Assembly: GCF_036347135.1 (NCBI RefSeq)
Contig: NZ_CP108938.1
Location: 3,224,001 to 3,288,000, forward strand
Origin: Streptomyces sp. NBC_00775
GTDB lineage: Bacteria; Actinomycetota; Actinomycetes; Streptomycetales; Streptomycetaceae
DNA length: 64,000 nucleotides
Reading direction: 5' to 3'
Below, in pieces: positions 1-7,849 of this stretch (position 1 is its first letter; every line of letters starts with the position of its first letter). A program made the translations under genes and the position numbers. Under the pieces are notes generated by a model, which was not told where the DNA came from, did not search any database, and saw only the letters and a program-made list of their open reading frames with translations.

Positions 1-348
1 CGTGGAGACGGAGGCGGTCGACGCGGTCTCCAGCTGCCCGTACAGCGAGTCGCGGGCCTGCCCGACGGTGCCGAGCCAGCTGCCGGTCAGCGAGACCAGG
101 CCCAGGGCGGCGGAGACGACCGCGGCGGCACCCTGGCCGACTCCCGCGGAGGTCTTGTCGGCGATCGCCTCGGGCTGGTCATCCCCGTCCTCGTCGTCGT
201 CCGGAGCGCCGGCCGAGGCGTCCGCTTCGGTCTCCGTCGCCTCGTCGGTCTTGGTGACGTCGGTCTTGGTGACGTCCACCGTCTCCTGGTCGCTCTTCGC
301 CTCGGTGCCGGTCTCGACCCCGGCCTCGTCAACAGTCTTGGTTCCCAT
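1..348 (-). CDS. Acidic conserved hypothetical protein (3' end outside window)
   Basis: The first 116 codons of a leftward gene are visible, from an ATG at 348 with no stop before the window edge. The N-terminal 60 or so residues are rich in Asp, Glu, Thr and Ala and look disordered, with a TDVTKTD-type duplication. A more ordered Gly/Ala-rich stretch follows, with the amphipathic or membrane-like segment AAVVSAALGLVSLTGSWLGT. No catalytic motif is visible and I do not recognise the family. It lies just downstream of the acetyltransferase on the same strand, with 35 bp between them. The frame is supported by the strong third-position GC bias. The missing C-terminus prevents a better call. Confidence 0.6.
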   Translation of the reverse strand, partial: MGTKTVDEAGVETGTEAKSDQETVDVTKTDVTKTDEATETEADASAGAPDDDEDGDDQPEAIADKTSAGVGQGAAAVVSAALGLVSLTGSWLGTVGQARDSLYGQLETASTASVST

Positions 349-383
349 ACCCCGCACGGTACGGACGCTCTCTGAGAGGTCCC

Positions 384-959
384 TTAATGATCGTTGTGAG
401 CGGCACGCGCGCGTGCCTCACGCCATTCGGGGGCGAGGAGGGACCACACCTCAAGATCGTGCCGTACGCCCCGGTAGGGGTGGCTTTCCCGGCGCACCCC
501 GTCCCGGCTCATGCCCAGCCGGCGTGCCACGTTCAGGCTCGGCTGGTTCCCGGAGGCGGCGATCCACTCGATCCGGTGGATCCCGCGCTCCTCGAAGGCC
601 CAGTCGAGGAGCACCCGCATCGCACGGGTGACGAGCCCGCGCCCGGTGCCGTCGGGTTCCAGCCAGCACCCGACCTCGCTGTTGCCGCGCTCCGCGTCGA
701 AGTTCAGGAAGAGCACCCCGCCCACGAGCTTCCCGTCCAGCCACAGACCGTGCAGGGATCCGGTGTCGGCGGCGCGCATGTCGGCGTACCTCTGGAGCAG
801 GACCCGCGTGGACGCGATGTCCGTCGCCTTGGACCCGAAGGGGATGAACTGGCTGATGAACTCCCTGCCCCGGTCCAGATGCGCCAGGAACTCCTCGGCG
901 TGCCACGGCTCCAGGGGCCGCAGTTCCGCTCCGTCGTCACCCAGAGATATCGCGTACAT
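384..959 (-). CDS. GNAT family N-acetyltransferase (RimJ/RimL type)
   Basis: This 191-residue protein has the whole GNAT fold. It starts with the ELRPLEPWHAEEF pattern typical of RimJ/RimL-like enzymes. The acetyl-CoA pyrophosphate loop is GTGRGLV at about 104-110, after the beta-4 segment SEVGCWLEPDG, and motif B follows as NQPSLNVARRLGM (about 138-150). Members transfer acetyl from acetyl-CoA to protein N-termini or small amines; the substrate cannot be told from sequence. The ATG at 959 lies inside the last 23 bp of the upstream MMPL gene, so the two genes are probably cotranscribed and translationally coupled. Confidence 0.88.
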   Translation of the reverse strand: MYAISLGDDGAELRPLEPWHAEEFLAHLDRGREFISQFIPFGSKATDIASTRVLLQRYADMRAADTGSLHGLWLDGKLVGGVLFLNFDAERGNSEVGCWLEPDGTGRGLVTRAMRVLLDWAFEERGIHRIEWIAASGNQPSLNVARRLGMSRDGVRRESHPYRGVRHDLEVWSLLAPEWREARARAAHNDH

Positions 960-3216
960 CCCGCTGCCGCTCCTTCTCCAGTACGTCCGCCACCTCGGCG
1001 TCCGTCACCGCGGCCAGCCTCTCATGGGCGGCGCGGCATTCGGGCGGCTCGATGCTGATGCGCGGCAGCCGCTGGTCGAGCCAGCGGGGCAGCCACCAGT
1101 TGGCGCCGCCCAGCAGGTGCATGAGGGCGGGCACCAGGAGCGTACGCAGGACGAAGGCGTCGAGGGCGACGGCGGAGGCGAGGGCGATGCCGAACATCGC
1201 GATGACGCGGTCGCCGCTGAGCACGAAGGCGAGGAAGACCGAGATCATGATGACGGCGGCGGAGTTGATCACACGGCCGGTCTCGGCGAGGCCGACCCGG
1301 ACGGCGCGCCGGTTGTCGCCGGTTTCCAGCCATTCCTCGTACATCCGGCTGACCAGGAAGACCTGGTAGTCCATGGAGAGCCCGAAGAGGACCGACACCA
1401 TGATCACGGGCAGGAAGGGTTCGATCGGGCCCGCGCGGCCGAGGCCGAGCAGTTCGCTGCCCCAGCCCCACTGGAAGATCGCGACGACGACTCCGAAGGC
1501 GGCGGCCACGGCGGCGATGTTCATCACGGCGGCCTTCAGGGGGATGCCGATCGAACGGAAGGCCAGCAGCAGGAGGACGCAGCCGAGGCCGATCACGACG
1601 CCCACGAAGAGCGGGAGTTTGCCGACGATGACGTCCGCGAAGTCGTCATAGCTGGCCGTCACACCGCCGACGTGCACATCGAGCGCGGTGTCCGCCTCGG
1701 CGCGCGGCAGGACGTCGGCCCGCAGCCTGCCCACGAGATCGCTGGTCTTCTGGGACTGCGGCGCAGACTCCGGGACGACGATGAGGTAGGCGGTGTCACC
1801 ACCGGTGTTGTACGTCACCGGGGTCACCGACGCGACGCCCCTGGTCGCCCGGAGCGTGGCGTCCAGGTTGTCGAGCGCGAGCTTGTCCTCGGCGCCGTCG
1901 ACCTTCGTGACGAGGGTGAGGGGGCCGTTCACGCCGGCACCGAAGCCTCCCCCAGTCTCGGCTTCGCTCGACCGGGAGGTGCCCCCAGCCACCAGGTCGT
2001 ACGCCGCTCGCGTGGTCGTCGACTTCGGGTCGTTGCCCTGGTCGGAGGTGCCGAGGTGGAGCGAGAGCGTGGGCAGCGCGAGCAGCGCCATGACGACGAC
2101 GGCGACCGCGCCCAGCAGCTTGGGGTGCCGTTCCACGAAGACGGACCAGCGGGCGGCGAACCCGGTCGGGAGCTCCGGTTCGGGCCCGTGCTCGTAGAGC
2201 CTGCGCCGCTCGCGGCGGCTCAACGCGCGTGGACCGATGAAGGAGAGCAGCGCGGGCAGCAGCGTCACGGAGGCCGCGACGGTGAGGACGACGGTCAAGG
2301 AGGCGGCGATCGCCACGCCGTTCAGGAAGCCGAGCCGCAGGATGAGCATGCCGAGCAGGGCGATGCAGACGGTGGCGCCCGCGAAGACGACCGCGCGCCC
2401 TGTGGTGGCGACGGCGTTCCGCGCGGCCTCGGCCACCGGGAGACCTCGTTTCAGCCCGCGCCGGTGCCGGGTCACGATGAACAGCGCGTAGTCGATGCCG
2501 ACGCCGAGTCCGATCAGCATGCCGAGCATGGGCGCGAAGTCGGCGACGGTCATGGCGTGTCCGAGGAGCACGATTCCGGCGTACGCCGTGCCGACGCCGA
2601 CCAGGGCGGTGGCGATGGGCAGCAGGGAGGCGGCGAGCGAGCCGAAGGCGAGGAAGAGGACGACGGCGGCGACGACCACGCCGACGATCTCGGAGAGGTG
2701 CCCGCCCGACGACCCGGTGAGCCCTATCGCGCTGCCGCCCAGCTCCACTTGGAGCCCTTTGGTCTCGGCTGCCTTCGCGGTGTCAACGACGGCCTGCGCG
2801 TCGCCCTTGTCGATGTTCTCGGCCTGGTCGTGGAAGGTGACGGTGGCGTAGGCCGTACCTCCGTCGGCGCTGATCTGGCCCGAGCCCTGGCCCTCGTAGG
2901 GGCTGACGACGGAGGCCACGCCGGGCAGGGTCGAGATCTTGTCCAGGGTCCGGGTCATGGTCTGTTCGACGTCCGAGGAGCGCACGGTGCCGGGGCTGGT
3001 GTGCCAGACGACGGTGTCGCTGTCGCCGCCGAGGCCCGGGAAGCCGTCCCGCAGGAGCTGGGTGGCGCGGCCCGACTCGGTGCCGGGGGCTTCGTAGTCG
3101 TTCGAGTACGCGGAGCCCGTGACGGCAGCGGCGGAGGTGACACCGCCGAGGGCGAGAAGCCAGAGCAGAACGACGACGAGGCGGTGCTGCACACACCAAC
3201 GTGCGAGGGCTGCCAC
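937..3216 (-). CDS. MMPL family (RND-type) transporter
   Basis: A 759-residue integral membrane protein with the duplicated MMPL plan. Each half has one N-terminal helix, an extracytoplasmic loop domain, and then a cluster of about five helices. The first helix is at about 12-33. The conserved GLGVGIDYALFIVTRHR segment of the first half and the GLSMDYQVFLVSRMYEEW segment of the second are the paired Asp-Tyr motifs that carry proton-relay residues in MmpL3-type transporters. Actinobacterial relatives export lipids, siderophores or drugs; the cargo here is unknown. The start is GTG at 3216 with GGGAG about 8 bp upstream. It leads a two-gene unit with the acetyltransferase. Confidence 0.9.
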   Translation of the reverse strand: MAALARWCVQHRLVVVLLWLLALGGVTSAAAVTGSAYSNDYEAPGTESGRATQLLRDGFPGLGGDSDTVVWHTSPGTVRSSDVEQTMTRTLDKISTLPGVASVVSPYEGQGSGQISADGGTAYATVTFHDQAENIDKGDAQAVVDTAKAAETKGLQVELGGSAIGLTGSSGGHLSEIVGVVVAAVVLFLAFGSLAASLLPIATALVGVGTAYAGIVLLGHAMTVADFAPMLGMLIGLGVGIDYALFIVTRHRRGLKRGLPVAEAARNAVATTGRAVVFAGATVCIALLGMLILRLGFLNGVAIAASLTVVLTVAASVTLLPALLSFIGPRALSRRERRRLYEHGPEPELPTGFAARWSVFVERHPKLLGAVAVVVMALLALPTLSLHLGTSDQGNDPKSTTTRAAYDLVAGGTSRSSEAETGGGFGAGVNGPLTLVTKVDGAEDKLALDNLDATLRATRGVASVTPVTYNTGGDTAYLIVVPESAPQSQKTSDLVGRLRADVLPRAEADTALDVHVGGVTASYDDFADVIVGKLPLFVGVVIGLGCVLLLLAFRSIGIPLKAAVMNIAAVAAAFGVVVAIFQWGWGSELLGLGRAGPIEPFLPVIMVSVLFGLSMDYQVFLVSRMYEEWLETGDNRRAVRVGLAETGRVINSAAVIMISVFLAFVLSGDRVIAMFGIALASAVALDAFVLRTLLVPALMHLLGGANWWLPRWLDQRLPRISIEPPECRAAHERLAAVTDAEVADVLEKERQRDVRDISG

Positions 3217-3399
3217 GGACGAGCTCCCTGGGCGTTTTGTGGATCTTTATCGGGAATCGCCCGCAAAGAACGCATGACTTATGCGCCATCACTCTTACAG
3301 CCGGAAGTGATCGTTTGCCTCATTCATGGGCTTATTCACATGAGTGCGACCCAACTCACAGGACATTCCCGTGAACTCTGTCGCCCCGCGCGGTATCGC

Positions 3400-3723
3400 T
3401 CAGTCGAACTGGTCGCCCATCGCCATGACCATCACTCCGGCGACCATCAGCCACAGGGCCCGCCTGGTGCGCCCCCGGGACCCGAGCACCGACGCTCCGG
3501 CGCACAGGGCGGCCCCCGAGGCGTAGGAGACGGGTATGAGCGCGGTCAGGGAACCGGTGGAGCGCAGCGCCGACGCCGCGAGGCCGACGACGGCCAGCAG
3601 CGCTCCCGTCCCGACCGCCGTCCAGCGGGCCCGCCGGGCCTCCTGCGCCGGATCCTCCACGTCATGCGTCTCAAAGTCCTGCGTTGCGGCGTCGCGCGTC
3701 TTGGAGTCTGTGCTTCCACCCAT
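3400..3723 (-). CDS. Small two-to-three-helix membrane protein, function unknown
   Basis: I chose the ATG at 3723 (107 residues) because the only longer in-frame start, at 3786, lies inside the hairpin that follows gatB. The N-terminal 35 residues are polar and charged. Hydrophobic segments follow at about 38-54 (AVGTGALLAVVGLAASA), 63-80 and a final one ending near GVMVMAMG. No family was recognised. It sits directly behind the gatB terminator on the same strand, so it probably has its own promoter or depends on read-through. The ribosome-binding site is weak, so the exact start is uncertain. Confidence 0.6.
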   Translation of the reverse strand: MGGSTDSKTRDAATQDFETHDVEDPAQEARRARWTAVGTGALLAVVGLAASALRSTGSLTALIPVSYASGAALCAGASVLGSRGRTRRALWLMVAGVMVMAMGDQFD

Positions 3724-3768
3724 GGCGCGGGAGCGTAGCGCGTACTCCTGTGCGGCTGTTGACGCACC

Positions 3769-3802
3769 TAGGGGGATACATCGCAACCGATGTATCCCCC
3801 TA
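3769..3802 (-). terminator. Perfect hairpin downstream of gatB
   Basis: The arms 3769-3783 and 3788-3802 (TAGGGGGATACATCG and its complement) are a perfect 15-bp inverted repeat around a 4-nt loop. It begins 22 bp after the gatB stop and has no U-tract, as is usual for Streptomyces intrinsic terminators. Because it precedes the 3400-3723 gene, an operator role cannot be excluded. Confidence 0.7.
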
Positions 3803-3823
3803 AGGAGTAGGAAAACCCTGACC

Positions 3824-5338
3824 TCAGCCCTCGCTGACGCCCAGCTTCTCCAGGATGAGCTCCTTGACGCGGGCCGCGTCGGCCTGGCCCCGGGTGGCCT
3901 TCATGACCGCACCGACGAGCGCGCCGACGGCCTGGACCTTGCCGCCGCGGATCTTGTCGGCGATGCCGGGGTTGCCGGCGATGGCCTCGTCGACGGCGGC
4001 GGTCAGCGCGCCCTCGTCCGAGACGACCTTCAGACCGCGCTTCTCGACGACCTCGTCCGGGGTGCCTTCTCCCGCGAGAACGGCTTCGATGACCTGGCGG
4101 GCCAGCTTGTCGTTCAGATCGCCGGAGGTGACGAGCTCGGCGACCCGGGCGACCTGCGCCGCGGTGATCGGCAGGTCCTCCAGGGCCTTGCCCGACTCGT
4201 TGGCGCTGCGGGCCAGTTCGCCCATCCACCACTTGCGGGCGGACGCGGCGTCCGCGCCGGCCTCGATCGTGGCGACGATCGGGTCGATGGCACCGGCGTT
4301 GAGGATCGACTGCATGTCGTGGGCATTGACGCCCCACTCCTCGCGCAGCCGGTTGCGGCGGGCCAGCGGCTGCTCGGGCAGACCGGCGCGCAGCTCCTCG
4401 ACCCACTCACGGGACGGGGCGACGGGGACCAGGTCGGGCTCCGGGAAGTACCGGTAGTCCTCGGCCTCCTCCTTCACGCGGCCCGAGGTCGTGGACCCGG
4501 TGTCCTCGTGGAAGTGGCGGGTCTCCTGGATGATCGTGCCGCCGGAGTCCAGCACCGCGGCGTGGCGCTGGATCTCGTAGCGGGCCGCACGCTCCACGGA
4601 ACGCAGCGAGTTGACGTTCTTCGTCTCGGAGCGCGTGCCGAACTTCTCGCGGCCGTGCGGACGCAGCGACAGGTTCACGTCGCAGCGCATCTGGCCCTGC
4701 TCCATGCGGGCCTCGGAGACACCGAGCGCCTTGATGAGCTCGCGCAGCTCGGCGACGTACGCCTTGGCGACCTCGGGAGCACGCTCGCCCGCGCCCTCGA
4801 TCGGCTTGGTTACGATCTCGATGAGCGGGATGCCCGCGCGGTTGTAGTCGAGCAGCGAGTGGGACGCGCCGTGGATACGGCCGGTGGCGCCGCCGACGTG
4901 CAGCGACTTACCGGTGTCCTCCTCCATGTGGGCGCGCTCGATCTCCACGCGGAAGACCTCGCCGTCCTCCAGCTGTACGTCGAGGTAGCCGTTGAAGGCG
5001 ATCGGCTCGTCGTACTGGGAGGTCTGGAAGTTCTTCGGCATGTCCGGATAGAAGTAGTTCTTCCGGGCGAAGCGGCACCACTCGGCGATCTCGCAGTGCA
5101 GCGCGAGACCGATCTTGATGGCGGACTCGATGCCGATCGCGTTGACGACGGGGAGTGCGCCGGGCATGCCGAGGCAGGTCGGGCAGGTCTGCGAGTTGGG
5201 CTCGGCGCCCAGCTCGGTCGAACACCCGCAGAACATCTTGGTCCTGGTGCCGAGTTCGACGTGGACTTCGAGGCCCATGACGGGGTCGTACGACGCCAGC
5301 GCGTCCTCGTACGACACCAGGTCGGTCGTGGTGGTCAC
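3824..5338 (-). CDS. gatB: Asp-tRNA(Asn)/Glu-tRNA(Gln) amidotransferase subunit B
   Basis: GatB phosphorylates the misacylated Glu or Asp on tRNA and, with ammonia from GatA, converts it to Gln or Asn. At 504 residues it is full length. The GLEVHVEL strand opens the catalytic cradle. Zinc ligands C37, C39, C52 and C55 (MFCGCS, TCPTC) are intact, and the [11 protein letters not shown] signature follows. The helical and YqeY-like tRNA-binding tail occupies about 360-504. Translation starts at GTG 5338, 16 bp after the small membrane gene. It is the last gene of the gatC-gatA-orf80-gatB operon, and the 3769-3802 hairpin follows. Confidence 0.97.
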   Translation of the reverse strand: MTTTTDLVSYEDALASYDPVMGLEVHVELGTRTKMFCGCSTELGAEPNSQTCPTCLGMPGALPVVNAIGIESAIKIGLALHCEIAEWCRFARKNYFYPDMPKNFQTSQYDEPIAFNGYLDVQLEDGEVFRVEIERAHMEEDTGKSLHVGGATGRIHGASHSLLDYNRAGIPLIEIVTKPIEGAGERAPEVAKAYVAELRELIKALGVSEARMEQGQMRCDVNLSLRPHGREKFGTRSETKNVNSLRSVERAARYEIQRHAAVLDSGGTIIQETRHFHEDTGSTTSGRVKEEAEDYRYFPEPDLVPVAPSREWVEELRAGLPEQPLARRNRLREEWGVNAHDMQSILNAGAIDPIVATIEAGADAASARKWWMGELARSANESGKALEDLPITAAQVARVAELVTSGDLNDKLARQVIEAVLAGEGTPDEVVEKRGLKVVSDEGALTAAVDEAIAGNPGIADKIRGGKVQAVGALVGAVMKATRGQADAARVKELILEKLGVSEG

Positions 5339-5354
5339 GGTGAAAACTTCCCTC

Positions 5355-5597
5355 TCAGCCCAGCAGGACGTCGTCGTCGCCCAACCGCTTCAGCTCGCGG
5401 TAGAGGATGGCGAGGCCGGTGACGATGGCGGCGGCGGACACGGCCGCGTCGATGAGGCGCAGCGTGTCGTGCTCGAAGCGGGCCTTCTTGACCTGCTTGG
5501 CAACGCTGACGGCCCCGAACGCGGTGGTCGCGATGGACAGGTACGTACCGGACTTGGACTTCTTGAAGCCCTTGGCCTTGGACAGTGCCTTACTCAC
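5355..5597 (-). CDS. Conserved 80-aa protein between gatA and gatB
   Basis: An 80-residue protein starting at GTG 5597, which overlaps the gatA stop as GTGA; this overlap fixes the start and implies coupled translation. The first 30 residues are very basic ([16 protein letters not shown]). Two hydrophobic stretches follow, around [19 protein letters not shown] and [22 protein letters not shown], so it could be a small inner-membrane or amphipathic protein. No family is recognised. Its position in the middle of the transamidosome operon, conserved as I recall in other streptomycetes, suggests a link to translation, but nothing in the sequence proves it. Confidence 0.75.
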   Translation of the reverse strand: MSKALSKAKGFKKSKSGTYLSIATTAFGAVSVAKQVKKARFEHDTLRLIDAAVSAAAIVTGLAILYRELKRLGDDDVLLG

Positions 5598-7099
5598 AAC
5601 GACGGAGCCTCCTCGAGCAGCGGGTGCCCCCACTTTTCCACGAAGGCGGCCTCGACGGCGGCGCCGACCTTGTACAGCCGGTCGTCCTTCAGCGCCGGGG
5701 CGATGATCTGCAGACCGACCGGGAGGTTGTCCTCCGGCGCGAGACCGCAGGGCAGCGACATGGCGGAGTTGCCGGCCAGGTTGGTGGGGATGGTGCACAG
5801 GTCCGCGAGGTACATCGCCATCGGGTCGTCGGCGCGCTCGCCGATCGGGAAGGCGGTGGTCGGGGTGGTCGGCGAGACGATGACGTCGACCTTCTCGAAC
5901 GACTTCTCGAAGTCGCGCGTGATGAGCGTACGGACCTTCTGCGCCGAGCCGTAGTACGCGTCGTAGTAGCCGGAGCTGAGCGCGTACGTGCCGAGCATGA
6001 TGCGGCGCTTGACCTCGGGGCCGAAGCCCTCCTCACGGGTGAGGGCGGTGACGTCCTCGGCGGAGCGGGTGCCGTCGTCGCCGGTACGCAGGCCGTAGCG
6101 CAGGCCGTCGAAGCGGGCGAGGTTGCTCGAACACTCGGACGGGGCGATCAGGTAGTACGCGGAGAGCGCCAGGTCGAAGGACGGGCAGTCCAGCTCGACG
6201 ATCTCGGCACCGAGGTCCTTGAGCAGCGCGACCGACTCGTCGAAGCGCTGGAGCACACCGGCCTGGTAGCCCTCGCCGCGGAACTGCTTGACGACGCCGA
6301 CGCGCATGCCCGTCACGCTGCCGTTGCGGGCGGCCTCGACGACCGGCGGGACCGGGGCGTCGATGGAGGTCGAGTCGAGCGGGTCGTGCCCGGCGATGAC
6401 CTCGTGCAGGAGGGCCGCGTCCAGGACCGTACGGGCGCAGGGGCCGCCCTGGTCGAGGGAGGACGAGAACGCCACCATGCCGAAACGGGAGACCGCGCCG
6501 TACGTCGGCTTGACGCCGACCGTGCCGGTGACGGACGCGGGCTGGCGGATGGAGCCGCCCGTGTCGGTGCCGATCGCGAGGGGTGCCTGGAAGGAGGCGA
6601 GGGCCGCGCTCGATCCGCCACCGGAACCGCCGGGGATCTTCGTCAGGTCCCAGGGGTTGCCGGTCGGCCCGTACGCGCTGTTCTCGGTGGATGACCCCAT
6701 GGCGAACTCGTCCATGTTGGTCTTGCCGAGGATGACGACGTCGGCGGCCTTCAGCTTCTTGGTGAGGGTCGCGTCGTACGGCGGGATCCAGCCTTCGAGG
6801 ATCTTGGAACCGACGGTGGTCGGGATCCCCTCGGTGGTGAAGATGTCCTTGAGCGCGAGAGGCACACCGGCGAGCGGGCCGAGCTTCTCGCCCTTGGCGC
6901 GCTTCGCGTCGACGGCACGGGCCTGGGCGAGGGCGCCCTCACGGTCGACGTGCAGGAAGGCGTGCACCTTCTCGTCGACGGCCTCGATCCGGGCGAGGTG
7001 GGCCTCGGTGACCTCGACGGCGGTGAGCTCGCCGGCGGCGATCTTGCCGGCGATCTCGGCCGCGGTGAGCTTGATGATGTTGACGTTGGTGTCCGTCAT
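5594..7099 (-). CDS. gatA: Asp-tRNA(Asn)/Glu-tRNA(Gln) amidotransferase subunit A
   Basis: GatA is the glutaminase of the GatCAB transamidosome; it releases ammonia from glutamine and channels it to GatB. The 501-residue protein carries the amidase-signature Ser-cisSer-Lys triad as K84 (ALKD), S159 (PGGSGGGSS) and S183 ([12 protein letters not shown]). The 75- and 24-residue spacings match characterised GatA enzymes. The ATG at 7099 is 6 bp after the gatC stop, and the 3' end overlaps the next gene by 4 bp. Streptomyces needs this complex because it lacks a glutaminyl-tRNA synthetase (family knowledge, not seen here). Confidence 0.97.
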   Translation of the reverse strand: MTDTNVNIIKLTAAEIAGKIAAGELTAVEVTEAHLARIEAVDEKVHAFLHVDREGALAQARAVDAKRAKGEKLGPLAGVPLALKDIFTTEGIPTTVGSKILEGWIPPYDATLTKKLKAADVVILGKTNMDEFAMGSSTENSAYGPTGNPWDLTKIPGGSGGGSSAALASFQAPLAIGTDTGGSIRQPASVTGTVGVKPTYGAVSRFGMVAFSSSLDQGGPCARTVLDAALLHEVIAGHDPLDSTSIDAPVPPVVEAARNGSVTGMRVGVVKQFRGEGYQAGVLQRFDESVALLKDLGAEIVELDCPSFDLALSAYYLIAPSECSSNLARFDGLRYGLRTGDDGTRSAEDVTALTREEGFGPEVKRRIMLGTYALSSGYYDAYYGSAQKVRTLITRDFEKSFEKVDVIVSPTTPTTAFPIGERADDPMAMYLADLCTIPTNLAGNSAMSLPCGLAPEDNLPVGLQIIAPALKDDRLYKVGAAVEAAFVEKWGHPLLEEAPSL

Positions 7100-7104
7100 G
7101 GTGA

Positions 7105-7401
7105 TTAGTCCTCCCCCAGGATCTGCGGCACCTTGAAACGCTGCTGCTCCTGGGCCGGGGCGCCGGAGAGCGCCTGCTCGGGGGTGAGCGACGGACGGAC
7201 CTCGTCCGCGCGCATGACGTTCGTCAGCGGCAGCGGATGAGAGGTCGGCGGTACGTCTTGGTCGGCGACCTCGCTGACGCGGGCGACCGCGCCGATGATG
7301 TCGTCGAGCTGGCCTGCGAAGTGGTCGAGCTCTTCGCCCTTCAGCTCCAGACGCGCCAGCCGTGCGAGGTGGGCGACCTCCTCGCGCGTGATGCCAGGCA
7401 T
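7105..7401 (-). CDS. gatC: Asp-tRNA(Asn)/Glu-tRNA(Gln) amidotransferase subunit C
   Basis: GatC is the small subunit that wraps between GatA and GatB and stabilises the complex. The 98-residue protein starts at ATG 7401 ([20 protein letters not shown]), preceded by AGAGGA at a suitable distance. This N-terminal helix and the later QLDDIIG and MRADEV elements are family hallmarks. A longer in-frame opening reaching 7518 exists but would add a Pro/Arg-rich extension without homology. It is the first gene of the gat operon, so the promoter should lie in the 7402-7849 gap. Confidence 0.96.
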   Translation of the reverse strand: MPGITREEVAHLARLARLELKGEELDHFAGQLDDIIGAVARVSEVADQDVPPTSHPLPLTNVMRADEVRPSLTPEQALSGAPAQEQQRFKVPQILGED

Positions 7402-7490
7402 GCAGCGATCCTCTGGGGTGAGTGTGTGTGGTTTGGGCCCAATCCTATGGCGCCGGGGGTGGTGCCTGCGCCCGGGTTTCATCCGGGGGG

Positions 7491-7800
7491 TCTCCCACCC
7501 GCGCACCGCCCGTGACACTCCGCTGCCAAGGTGCGGGTCTCCTGCGGGGGTTCATCACCGTCGGCGGCTCTCCATAGGGGGCCACACCACCGTCCGAACC
7601 TGCGGGCCGGTGGGGGCTGGCCGCGCAGTTCCCCGCGCCCCTGAAGGGGCGCGGCCGCCCCTCACGGGCGCGAACGCCTACGGGGCACTACCGCTGACGA
7701 GGGCAGGAAGCCGACGAGGTGCGGACGCCGGCGGTGAGGAACCCCCGCGGGAGAGCTTGACTTGTCTGGTGACCGTCATGGGCGGTGCGCGGGTGGGAGA
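7491..7800. repeat. Large inverted repeat flanking an intergenic repeat unit
   Basis: Positions 7491-7516 and the reverse complement of 7775-7800 agree at 25 of 26 bases (TCTCCCACCCGCGCACCGCC core). The similarity resumes further in: a CTCCnGCGGGGGTTCnTCACC block near 7540 is mirrored near 7735-7760. The enclosed part contains a perfect 10-bp hairpin at 7633-7654 (CCGCGCCCCT, loop GA). The arrangement looks like two facing copies of a repeat rather than a simple terminator. Confidence 0.75.
7601..7654 (+). repeat. Streptomyces intergenic repeat, copy A
   Basis: The unit starts TGCGGGCCGGTGGGGGCTGG and contains CGCGCAGTTCCCCGCGCCCCT followed by a hairpin. The same 42-bp unit recurs inverted at 59113-59154 (41 of 42 identical), and a diverged copy lies at 37302-37353. 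From general knowledge this is a widespread intergenic element in Streptomyces. Confidence 0.75.
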
Positions 7801-7849
7801 ACAGGCCGGAACCCCCACGCACCCGCGGCCGACAACGAACCGTCGAGAG

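Larger units (their letters stand above)
7402..7849. other. Gene-free region upstream of gatC, dense in inverted repeats
   Basis: These 448 bp separate gatC from the rmdB-like stop. They must contain the gat operon promoter near 7402-7490. The rest is a pair of long inverted repeats (about 7491-7570 and 7722-7800) around a common Streptomyces intergenic repeat unit (7601-7654). I see no credible coding sequence: open frames here are Pro/Arg/Gly-rich and lack a supported start. Confidence 0.7.

Noticed and set aside
511..3738. 1075-residue rightward open frame antisense to the acetyltransferase and MMPL genes
   Set aside because: High-GC antisense frame rich in Arg, Gly, Asp and Glu; the opposite-strand genes have clear family motifs.
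7601..7654. The intergenic repeat unit as a novel element
   Set aside because: From general knowledge this unit is dispersed through many Streptomyces genomes; two close copies and one diverged copy occur in this window alone.
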